From Hevea brasiliensis (lineage: Eukaryota > Streptophyta > Magnoliopsida > Malpighiales > Euphorbiaceae): a stretch of 64,000 bases of DNA. Positions 21,762 through 31,436 of this stretch are shown piece after piece. The translations under genes and the position numbers were made by a program. Positions within the stretch are counted from its first letter, which is position 1; every line of letters starts with the position of its first letter. The stretch spans positions 67,876,992-67,940,991 of the forward strand of contig NC_079498.1 in assembly GCF_030052815.1 (NCBI RefSeq). Direction: 5' to 3'. The notes under the pieces are model-generated. The model saw only the letters and a program-made list of their open reading frames with translations, ran no database searches and had not been told where the DNA came from.

Positions 21762-22521
21762 AATTTAAATTTTGTCCTCGAAATTTACCTGATGCAAACA
21801 GTTGAGGGAACTATTGCCTCATCGTCTCTTCACTTTCCCAAGTAGCCTCCTCGATGTTGTGGTGCTTCCAAAGCACTTTCACCATTGGAATCTGCTTATT
21901 CCTCAACTCTTTCACTTCCTGAGCCAGGATCCGAATGGGTTCTTCTTCATATGTCAAATCCAGTTGTACTTCAATTTCTTCCATGGATATGACATGTGAA
22001 GGATCTGAGCGGTATCTTCTTAGCATAGATATCCGGAACACATTGTGGATCTTGTCCAGCTCTGGTAGTAAAGCTAGCCTATAGGCCACTGGACCCACAT
22101 GTTCAATGACTTCATATGGGCCAATGAACCTAGGGCTTAACTTACCTTTTCTTCCAAACCTCAGTACTTTCATCCATGGTGACACCTTGAGGAACACTTT
22201 GTCACTAACTGCATATTCTATTTCTTTCCTCTTTAGGTTGGCTTAAGATTTCTATCTGTCTGAGGCAACCTTCTGATTGGCTTTGATTAGTTTTACTTTC
22301 TCCTCAGTCTGTTTCACCAGGTCTGGCCCTACTAGTTTATCTTCACCCAATTTAGTCCAGCACACTGGAGTTCTACATTTCCTCCCATACAGTGTTTCAT
22401 ACGGGGCCATTTGGATGCTAGCTTGGTAGCTATTGTTGGATGCAAATTCTGCTAGTGGAAGGTTTCTATCCCAACTTCCCTTAAACTCAATGACACAACT
22501 CCTCAGCATATCCTCAAGGAC

Positions 22522-22596
22522 CTGACATATATTTCATGTTAATATTATCATTTCGTTTCAATATTTGTATTAGTTCAATTGGTTTCAATTGTTTAC
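22522..22596 (-). other. 75-nt GT-AG intron within integrase (A2)
   Basis: In sense the exon ends ...ATCTAG (CAG in the presumed ancestor), then GTAAACAATTG ... ATATATGTCAG, then GTCCTTGAGG. Removing it restores the ERVIQ-VLEDML order seen without interruption in B1. The insert is AT-rich, has an in-frame TGA at its fourth codon, and offers 'attaacat' as a possible branch site. Donor AG|GTAAAC and acceptor TGTCAG|GT are good plant splice signals. The phase is 0 (between Gln and Val codons). Confidence 0.75.
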
Positions 22597-24314
22597 CTAG
22601 ATTACTCTTTCTAATTGCCCATCCGTCTGAGGATGGAAAGCTGTGCTGAAGTGGAGTTGTGTACCCAAGGATTCATGCAACTTCTTCCAAAATCCCGATG
22701 TAAACCTTGGGTCTTAATCAGATATGATGGAAAGTGGGATTCCATGCAGTCTAACTATCTCACTGATATACAATTCTGCTAACTTCTCTAGTGAGTAGTC
22801 AGCCCTAACTGGCAGAAAGTGTGCTGACTTCGTCAATCTATCTACTATCACCCATACTGCATCATGCTTCTTTTGGGTGAGAGGTAGACCACTTACAAAA
22901 TCCATAATGACCCAATCCCATTTCCATTCAGGTATACGTATAGGCTGTAGCAATCCCGATGGAACTTGATATTCTGCCTTGACTTGCTGATATGTCAAGC
23001 ATTTAGTCACATAGTCAGCTATTTCCTTCTTCATACCAGGCCACCAATACTAAAGCTTCAGATCATGATACATTTTTGTACTTCCTGGGTGCATAGCATA
23101 AACACTGCCTCTTTCAGAATACTAGCTTTCAATTCCCCATTATCTGGTACACATACTCTTCCTTTGTAGTACAGACACCCATCTGCTTTCACCTCATAGT
23201 CAGTTGCTTTTCTCTCTGAGATTTTACTCACAGTAGTCATTAATTTCTCATATACCTTCTGCCCATCTTGTATCTGCTGTAGCAGGTTTAGCCTTACTTG
23301 CAGCTCAGCCAAAATAACTCCATCTTGAGCTAAGGACAGTCAGGCATTTAGTGATCTTAAAGCTGTGATGGACTTCCTACTTAAAGCATCAGCAACTACA
23401 TTTGCCTTCCCAAGATGATAGTCAAGTACACAATCATAGTCCTTCAAGAACTCAATCCATCGCCTCTGTCTAAGGTTGAGCTCCTTCTGGGTTAGCAAGT
23501 ATTTCAGACTTTTGTGGTCTGTGTAAATGTAGCATTTTTCACCATACAAGTAGTGCCTCCATATCTTCAGTGCAAAGATAATTGCTGTAAGTTCTAGATC
23601 ATGGGTAGGTTAATTCTATTCATGTGGCCTTAGTTGCCTGGAAGCATAGGCGACCACTTTCCCCTCTTGCATCAATACACACCCTAGCCCATTATGTGAG
23701 ACATTACTGTAGACCACAAAGTCTTTCCCCGACACTGGCTGTGTTACCACTGGTGCTTCTATCAACATAGCCTTTAGCCTCTCAAAACTGGCTTGGCACT
23801 TGTCGTTCCAGCCAAATTTCACATTCTTGTGCAACAACTTGGTCATTGGAGCAGCTATTAATGAAAATCCCTTCACAAATCTTCTGTAATACCCAGCTAG
23901 CCCTAAGAAACTTCTGACCTCAGTTGTAATTCTGGGAGGCTTCCATTCCATCACTGCTTCTATCTTCTTGGGATCCACTCTAATCCCATCAGCTGACACT
24001 ATGTGTCCAAGGAATGCAATCTCATTCAACCATAAGTCACACTTGGACAACTTAGCATATAGCTTTTTTTCTCTCAGGGTTTGCAAAACAATTCTTAAAT
24101 GCTCATCATGTTCTTCCCTGATCTTAGAATACACCAAAATATCATCAATAAAGACCGCTATGAACCGATCTAGGTATGGATGGAAGATAAGGTTCATAAG
24201 GTCCATGAATGCTGCTGGTGCATTTATTAGGCCAAAGGGCATCACTAGGAACTCATAATGCCCATATTGGGTCCTGAATGCAGTCTTTGGCACATCTGCA
24301 TCCTTCACCCTCAA

Positions 24315-24346
24315 CTGATGATACCCTGATCTGATGATACCCTGAT
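24315..24346 (-). repeat. 16-bp tandem duplication disrupting A2 RT
   Basis: ctgatgataccctgat occurs twice in a row; A3 has one copy. The 16-bp gain shifts the RT frame just upstream of the conserved SGYHQL motif. Confidence 0.9.
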
Positions 24347-25323
24347 CTGAGATCAATTTTAGAAAATACTCCTGCTCCCTTCAACAGATCAAATAGATCA
24401 TCAATTCTAGGCAACAGATACTTATTCTTCACTGTCACTTTATTCAACTGCCGATAATCAATGCATAACCTCAAAGTCCCATCTTTCTTCTTCACAAACA
24501 GCACTGGAGCTCCCCATGATGACACACTGGGGCGTATGAACCCCTTATCCAATAACTCCTGTAACTGGATTTTCAGTTCCTTCAATTCTGTTGGCGCTAT
24601 CCTATAAAGAGCAATAGAGATTGGTGCTATACCCGACAGTGTCTCAATAGCAAATTCAACTTCCCTTTCTGGTGGCAAACCAGGCAATTCTTTAGAGAAC
24701 ACATTTGGGAAGTCTTTTATTTTGGGTATGTCACACAGATCTAGCTTAGCCTGCCTAGTATCCACCACATGTGCTGGGTAGGCTTCATAGCCTTTTCTCA
24801 TCATTTTTCTTGCAACTGTCCCTGAGATGACATTGGACAAGAAATCTGTCCTTTCCCCCACAACTGTGATCTCATTACCCCTAGCAGTTTTCAAAGAAAT
24901 TCTCTTCAATTTATAATCAACCATTACCTGATGATGTGATAACCAGTCCATTCCCAAAATCACGTCAAACTCATGGAAAGGCAACTTAATTAGGTCTGCC
25001 AAGAATTCATACCCCTGAATCCTTAACGGGCAACCTTTGTACACTTTATTCACCATTACACTGTGGCCCAATGGATTAGTGACCAGGATGTCTTGGTCAC
25101 TCTCCCCTATTAGTATCCCCTTTTCTACAGGTATGTTGATGCAGATGTATGAATGAGTGGATCCTGGATCCACCAATGCATGCACAGATGTATTGTAGAG
25201 GGAGAACATACCCCTGATGACGTTCGGGGCATCTTGCTCCTCCTGAGCTCTCATGGCATAGGCTCGCAGTGGTCCGCCTCGTGCCTCTCTGCCGCTCGAT
25301 GCAGTGCCTCGTGATGGTCCCAT

Positions 25324-26466
25324 CGCCAGATTTGCGATTTCCTACCCTTTGTGGTGCAGAACAGTGCATGCTCGCTTGTGTTGGAGCAGCTGTAGCAGTT
25401 CTGCGTGGACAGTTCCTCAACTGATGCTCTGTCGACCCACACCTTAAGCAGGCACCAGTCACTCTCCAACACTCCCCCTTATGCAACTTCAGGCAATGTG
25501 GACATGCAAAAGATGCTGGGGCTAGTCCCCTGAACCCCATCCCTGGAGAGTTGCCCACTAATGGTGTGGACTGACCTCTCCTAGGGGTGAACTGTGGCCT
25601 GGGCCCCTGGGTCTGACCCTGACTTTGTGGTTGTCCTGAACTTTGTGCAGGTTGACCTTTGAACTTCTTCCCAGGTACAGGAGATGAACTAGACTGACCC
25701 GGGCCCCTCTTCTGCTGTCTCTTTCTTTTGGTCTACTCACTTATTCTTACTTTTTCAACTTTTATTACAGCTTCTACTAACTTGGTGAAGTCTGTGATTC
25801 CCAAGGTAGTGATCATGATCTTTATATTATCATTTAATCCCTCTTCAAATCTCTTACACCTTTCGGCTTCATTAGGGACTATCTCCCTTCCGTAGTGGCT
25901 CAATCTGACAAATTCCTCTTCATACTCGGCCACTGTTAGCTGTCTCTCCCTCAGGTTAATGAACTCTCTTCTTCTCTCCTCCAGGTATACATTACCCACA
26001 TATTTCTTCTTAAATTCTGAGAGGAAGAAGTCCCAAGTTATTACTTCTGGCTGTACTTCACTAGACACCATATCCCACCATTCATATGCATCATCTTGCA
26101 ACAGAGACACAGCAGCTTCTAGATTTTGTTCTGTAGTGCAGTGGAGTTGCTTTAAAACTCTGCTTGTTCTGTTCAACCAGTTTTCGGCTGCAATAGAATC
26201 ATCTTCTCTCTTGCTAAAGAAGTCCACTGCTCCAAATTTTCTCGCTTTTCAGTGTGATTTACATGTGGAGGTGGTGGTGGTGGTGGCATTACCCCAGCCA
26301 TTTGTCTGAAGAATTCGGCCATTTGCTAGAACATGGCCTGTGGAGGCTGAGCAAGCCCTGCTGGAGCTGGCGAAGCAGGTTCTCCCCTACCCCTAGTCTC
26401 AGCTACTGCAAGTGGAGCATGACTCTCCACTTCCTCCTCAACTGCCCTCTGTGATGTAGGGTCCAT
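25324..26466 (-). pseudogene. gag: A2 gag
   Basis: Start codon at 26466-26464 at the same place as in A1 and A3. The N-terminal part has a TAG (AMF*QMA near 26326) and a frameshift near 26230-26260. The core from 26227 (FFSKREDD ... LLQDDAYEWWD ... EFVRLSHYGREIVPNE) is open to a TAG at 25733. The C-terminal part keeps a complete CX2CX4HX4C zinc knuckle (CLRCGSTEHQLRNC, about 25411-25452) preceded by a second CPHC motif near 25495. The role is RNA packaging; the copy is broken. Confidence 0.85.
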
Positions 26467-26576
26467 ATCCTATTCAAAATAACAAAGATAAACAGATCTG
26501 CATTAGTGTCACCTCAACTCTTACAAATACAATGCATGGTATGGACTTGATCTAGGCCCAAAAACACCTAAACTGT

Positions 26577-26588
26577 GCTCTGATACCA
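26577..26588 (-). other. Primer binding site, tRNA-iMet type (A2)
   Basis: GCTCTGATACCA on the + strand, five bases from the 5' LTR edge at 26594. Confidence 0.95.
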
Positions 26589-26593
26589 CTAAA

Positions 26594-27879
26594 TGTGACA
26601 CCCCTTACCCGTCTATAGTGTAGCCGAGCAAGATATGCCACACAGTGTATCGGAACACCCTATTTTAATTCAATCATTTTTTTTCCTAATTTATTTTTTT
26701 TTTGTTTTTTTCATAGTTATGAAGTAAAATTTATGAAATATAATTCATTTAAGTCATTTATTGAAATTATAATTTATTTGAGGTTCCGAAAATTTTATAG
26801 AAAATCCGACAGAGTACCGGCTAAAAATGGAGAAAACAGTTCTTCGGAACCTGTGAACAACACTTCCAAAATTTTTAACCAATCCCAAACTCCATTTCAT
26901 CATCAAAATCTCAATATTTTTTAACAACATTTCCATTTCTCGATCATTCATTTCTCATGGTATTCATATACAAGCAATAAATAAATACTCAGTTTTCCAT
27001 TCATAAACACAATTTCCACTATTTACATTAACATCAAAATACATTACATAAGTCTCAATTACACATGAGAAAATAAAAGTAAGTTACAAAATACCGAAAT
27101 GAAACCTAGTGTCCTACTAATGCACTGAAGATAGTGAGGTGACACGGACACAATGCAGAGCTGTAGATGGTCTCACCCAGTCTGTGGTTTACTAGGCTCT
27201 CGGTCGGTCTCTCCAGAACCTATGCGTGGCAAAAAGCAATGCGCTAAGAAATAATGCTTAGTGGTGCCAATAATAAAATAAAAAGAAATAATAGAAAATA
27301 AATATGCAGTACATGTTCTGATGTCTTATGCAAACAATTTTTCGATTATTATTGGTAATCTTATTTATTTTGTATTTGTTATATTCATAATTTTATTCAA
27401 TTTATCCACTTCCATTTTTAATTGCCTAAGTAACATATACTGGATGACTAGACTGGATAAACAGGTAAACTGGCACTGGGTATCAAGTACCTCGGGCCGT
27501 CACACCATCGGTCACATATGTATCTCCCGGTGTGCAACATAATAGCTAATGAGCTGTAATAAATATTAAGCACAAGGCCAAGTATCAACACAATGTCAGA
27601 ATGGCTAAAAGCCATAAAATCACATAATGGCATAATGACATGTGCAGTACTGCTAACTGAACCCTATTGGCATGCCAACCTATCCAAACTAATCTTGGTA
27701 GGTGTACTAGGGCATGTTACACTTTTAAACTTTATAATTCTTGAAATTTAAGTTTAGGTGTTACTATTCATTTCATTAGTCAACTAAAATGTTGACTTTT
27801 GCATAGACAATAGGTACATTGGTTCTAATACTCCCAACATACCACATTTTGCATTCTAAAATTATTGGTATTGGTTGCC
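26594..27879 (-). repeat. A2 5' LTR, truncated (1286 bp kept)
   Basis: Aligns with 18716-20004 and stops at 'ttggtattggttgcc', after which copia RT sequence begins at 27880. The missing ~1.75 kb is the outer (U3) part. Confidence 0.9.
27219..27268 (-). other. Double hairpin, degraded (A2 5' LTR)
   Basis: Same position as in the other LTRs, but both stems carry mismatches: in stem 1 the 3' arm reads TTCTTAG, and in stem 2 GCATTGC faces GCCACGC. It is a decayed copy. Confidence 0.5.
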
Positions 27880-29025
27880 CTTGAAGGAAACATCTTTTCT
27901 CAATGGATACATTGAAGAAAACATTTTCATAGAACAACTTAGGGGTTTTAAATCCCAAGATCGTTCCAAAGTGCGCAAGCTAAAGCGATCCATTTTTGGG
28001 TTAAAACAAGCTTCGAGGAGTTGGAACATCTGTTTTGATGAAGCCATTAAGTCATTTGGTTTTATCAAAAATGAGGATGAGCCATGTGTATATAAGAAGG
28101 TTAGTGATAGTGCTATCACCTTCCTTGTCTTATATGTGGATGATATTCTATTGATAGGTAATGACACAGGTATGTTGATAACTATAAAGGTATGGTTGCC
28201 AAATACATTCTCTATGAAAGACTTAGGGGAGGCAACCTATATTCTTGAGATTCACATCTATAGAGATAAAGCGAAAAAAAATAATTGGTTTATCCCAAAG
28301 TCTATACTTGGAAAAGGTGTTAAAGAGGTTTAACATGCTTGATTCCAAGAGAGGATTGTTACTAGTGAGACATGGTATCCACCTTTCTAAAGAGATGTTT
28401 CCAGAGAAACCTGAAGAAAGAGATAATATGGCCAGGATTCCATATGCTTCGGCTATTGGAAGTTTGATGTATGCAATGCTGTGTACTAGGCTGGATATCG
28501 CATATGCTATTAGTTTGAGTAGCAGGTATCAATCTAATCCAGGTTTGGAACACTGGATAGCTGTCAAGAATATCCTTAAGTACTTGAGAAGAACTAAGGA
28601 TATATTCTTGATATATGGAGGTGGTGACTTGCAATTGGATGGTTATACTGATTCTAATTTCCAATCAGATATCAATGATAGAAAGTCTACCTCTGGGTAT
28701 GTGTTCATTTATAATGGAGGTACAGTCAGTGGGAAGAGTTCTAAATAGAGTAAGACTGCAAATTCCACTATAGAGGCCGAGTATATTGCTGCATCAGATG
28801 CTACAAAAGAATCTGTTAGGATATAAGAAACCCTGGTCTCACCAGAAATCCAAACATATAAAAAAGCGCTACCACATTATTAGAGAGATAGTTGGGCAAG
28901 GTGATGTAGTCATGCAGAAAATAGCATCAGCTGAAAATCCAGTTGATCCATTCACTAAGCCTTTATCACGAGCACAGTTAGACCGACGTCTTGAGAAGAT
29001 GGGTCTAAGGTATCGTAATGAATGA
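27880..29025 (+). pseudogene. pol: Ty1/copia pol 3' part: RT end and RNase H
   Basis: Opens inside RT (FLNGYIEE, then SIFGLKQASRSWN near 27990-28027) with an intact catalytic YVDDILL at 28132-28152. A frameshift lies at about 28245-28280. It continues with the SLYLEKVLKRFNM, IPYASAIGSLMYAM and LDIAYAISL segments to RNase H (DGYTDSNF at 28637-28661, RKSTSGYVF at 28680-28706). A TAG at 28746-28748 precedes the EAEYIAASDA motif; another frameshift near 28826 is followed by the KHIKKRYH ... VDPFTKPLSRAQL tail ending at 29025. gag, protease and integrase are absent, deleted together with the A2 right end. Confidence 0.88.
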
Positions 29026-29033
29026 CTCTAGTG

Positions 29034-29045
29034 CTAGTGGGAGAT
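29034..29045 (+). other. Copia polypurine tract
   Basis: The purine-rich 'agtgggagat' immediately precedes the TGTTAGTAGT start of the copia LTR. Confidence 0.75.
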
Positions 29046-30350
29046 TGTTAGTAGTATGCCCTAGAGCATATCATTTAGTATGTATCTTGTACATGTTTTA
29101 TTAATTAAAAGGCATTTTCACTTTTCCGTTTGCATAACATATTTATGTATAATAGAAAAGGTCCATTGATATTTTGTTAAAAATTCTATTCTTAAGTTGT
29201 TAAGAATATGAGTGACAGTATTTTTAGCACAAAGTATCATAAATTGGTTCACAATCGAGGATACTTCACAATAAGGACATGACTTATCCAGAAAGATTGT
29301 AATCATATTTGTTCCCAAGTTATTTATATGAGATGTAAATAAGATGGAATGGTGAGTCTCATGCCATATAACAAACATGATAGGCACTTATATATGATAA
29401 GTAGGCTGAACCAGTGACAATTATGACAAACACATAGAGTTTACTTTTGTCAATGTATTGTCATAAATCATATCAGTACATATAATCTTTAGACCTAAAA
29501 TAGCACAGTTATCTTATATATAGGTGGTTTAAGTTTGATACTGCTTTCATACTTGTACTGTGTATGGGTATATGAGCATGTGTTGGCTCCTACTAGCTAT
29601 ATATGGAGGTAAGTGTTGATCAAGATGGAATCTGTTACCCTAAGCAAATAGGGATAAAATCCTATGTTCATTTATTTGTTCTTGATGTTTCAAGTTCCTG
29701 GCCAGGACAGATAGATTTAATCAGAAAAGAGTTTCTGATGAGAAAATCTTTTTAATCAAGAACTGGAATTAAAAGAGAACATAATATTAATAGCAAATGG
29801 GGTTTGACATAGACCATGACTCCAGCTCGAATTGGGATTTTGTAACAGAGAAATTCTAGTGCATGGTAATATATGATTATAGGTTCATTTAAGGTATTCC
29901 TTATTACTAATTGGGTGGCCATGGAATACTATGCTAGATGTTAACCATGGTCTATGAGTTGTATAAAATGATTTAGAGAAATCATTTATAGTAAAATACC
30001 TTTGGTGCCGCCACCCAAAGGATCCTCTCCCTCTCTTCTTCTTCATCTCCCATCAATTCAAAGAGAATTGCCAACATTCTCTTGAATTAAAATTGCTAGA
30101 AATAGTTTCTAGTGTCCTATATACATCTGTAATCTCTCAAAAGGCAAAACCTGAATTTTTAATTGATTGGAAAGGCTTGAGAAGCTATTTAAGGGGCTGC
30201 CATTGGTGATCTTAGTGTGGACAAGCTAGAGAGACAATATCTAGTGTCCTAGGCGAATCCCAAAGGTGCCAAACACACTTCAGTGCATCAAAAAGGTTAG
30301 TGCACTTATTCTTGATCTAATCTAGGGTTCTAATGAATTAATCTGTTAAT
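29046..30350 (+). repeat. Copia LTR, right copy (3' boundary uncertain)
   Basis: Starts TGTTAGTAGTATGCCC. Similarity to 17940-18715 runs to about 29799; beyond that there is no second copy to compare. I find no clear LTR end or PBS before the gag start at 31262, so the end given is approximate. The stretch 29995-30290 (ctctccctctcttcttc leader, 'tctagtgtcctaggcgaatcccaaaggtgcc') looks like transcribed LTR/leader. Confidence 0.7.
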
Positions 30351-31261
30351 TCTAAAATCTTAAATGGAAAATGTAGATCCAAAAACATATTAAAAGAGTT
30401 TTAATATGCTTTTTACCATTGAAATCAAATAGATAAAAATGAATCTTGCATGATGCATGTGACCCTAGATGAAAACTTTTTGAATTCAATATTCTAAACT
30501 TATGTTTTTCATACTTCCGCTTTTTCACCATGATCATACCATATTTATTATTTATCAATGTATGCATGACATGTATAGGAATGTATGCAATTATATGATA
30601 TATGCATGCTAATTGGATAATGTGCAAAGTGAGACCATAATAATAATTAAGCTGACCACTAAATCTTCCAAACAAATGATTAAGTTAGAAATGGTATAAT
30701 TAATGTAATTATATCATGGGCCCTCCATTGAGGCAATTATTTTAAGAAATTTTAAATACTTGCATATGATGCAATTAATTTAAGAGTTTTTCTTAAGAAT
30801 AATTGTTAAGCATGAGATGTTGTAAATATGTAAATAGTTTGGTGGCCAATAATGGATGTGCCCGAGGACATTAAAATTATTTGCATGTTTACTGGCTTAA
30901 TGGGATCAACTTAACTAATGCAAGATAAGTCAATAATGGATGTACCTGAGATTTTGAGCATTAGGGGCTAAGAAAATGATTGAACATCACATGAGATGTG
31001 GTGGGTGAGGAGTTGCTCTCTTACAGTTTATTGTAATTCCAATAATGGATGTGCCTGAGGATGATCAATAAGACAATAAGAATTCAATCACCCACTAGAA
31101 ATCCATCCAACTAGGATTTCAGTTTCCTATTTTGAAAGTGTAAGATTCGCTAAGTTAGTGGGAGGACCAATTTGATTAAAAGACCATAATCATATTGGTT
31201 AAATACATAATACATTTACTAATTAATCTAATTATTTTCTACAGTTAATTTTCTGATAATA
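30351..31261 (+). other. Copia leader region, non-coding, with a 3-fold repeat
   Basis: AT-rich and without a gene. The phrase 'caataatggatgt(g/a)cc(c/t)gag' recurs at about 30848, 30931 and 31039. No TGGTATCAGAGC primer site was found by eye, so it is either altered or deleted. Confidence 0.5.
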
Positions 31262-31436
31262 ATGAGCACACTACAACTACCATCATCCAATATCCTTGCA
31301 AGCATAGTTGATCATAATAGGTTGATAGGACCTAATTTTTCTAATTAGCTTAGAAATTTGAAACTTCTATTGAACCTTGAACATATAGGATATGTTTTAG
31401 ACTTAAAGGTTCCTGGTCCTTTACCTCCAGAGGCCA
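31262..31436 (+). pseudogene. gag: Copia gag, first ~58 codons, cut by element D
   Basis: ATG at 31262 opens MSTLQLPSSNILASIVDHNR, followed by a GPNFSN*LRNL segment (TAG where copia gags have Trp) and EHIGYVLDLKVPGPLPPEA. This is the typical N-terminus of Tork/Angela-type copia gag. It ends at 31436, where the D LTR begins. Because it lies downstream of the LTR at 29046, that LTR serves as the 5' LTR of a second copia unit. Confidence 0.75.

Larger units (their letters stand above)
21811..25323 (-). pseudogene. pol: A2 pol: PR-RT-RNase H-integrase-chromodomain
   Basis: Protease with an intact VDPGSTHSY site near 25150-25180 and an [10 protein letters not shown] segment near 24940-24965. RT carries IDDILVYS near 24130-24155. 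RNase H is at 23720-23380, with TDHKSLKYL at 23490-23515 and VVADALSRK at 23365-23395. Integrase spans about 23310-22250, with CLTYQQ where the zinc finger has CXXC (second Cys to Tyr), the WDWVIMDFVSGLPLT core near 22890, and the intron at 22522-22596. GPYEVIEHVG lies near 22095-22125 and the chromodomain-like VKVLWKHHNIEEATWESEE at 21830-21890. Breaks: a 16-bp duplication at 24315-24346 inside RT; stops after PHE near 23615 and before LSLAQ near 23338; stops near 22715 and 22250; a TAG at 21811. It is not functional as it stands. Confidence 0.88.
18716..27879 (-). mobile_element. Ty3/gypsy chromovirus A2, minus strand, right end deleted
   Basis: Reads right to left: partial 5' LTR 26594-27879, PBS 26577-26588, gag, pol, PPT 21750-21761, complete 3' LTR 18716-21748. 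It was inserted in the copia LTR at 18715/18716. The 5' LTR is cut after 1286 bp of about 3030 and joined straight to copia RT sequence, so no right-hand target duplication survives. The LTR pair shows several substitutions, making A2 older than A1 and A3. The family is the same as A1 (gag start, intron, LTR ends) but a clearly diverged subfamily. Confidence 0.93.

Noticed and set aside
22522..22596. MITE or small transposon insertion in integrase
   Set aside because: No terminal inverted repeats, the same site in all family A copies, clean splice signals and exact restoration of the reading order on removal; an intron explains it better.
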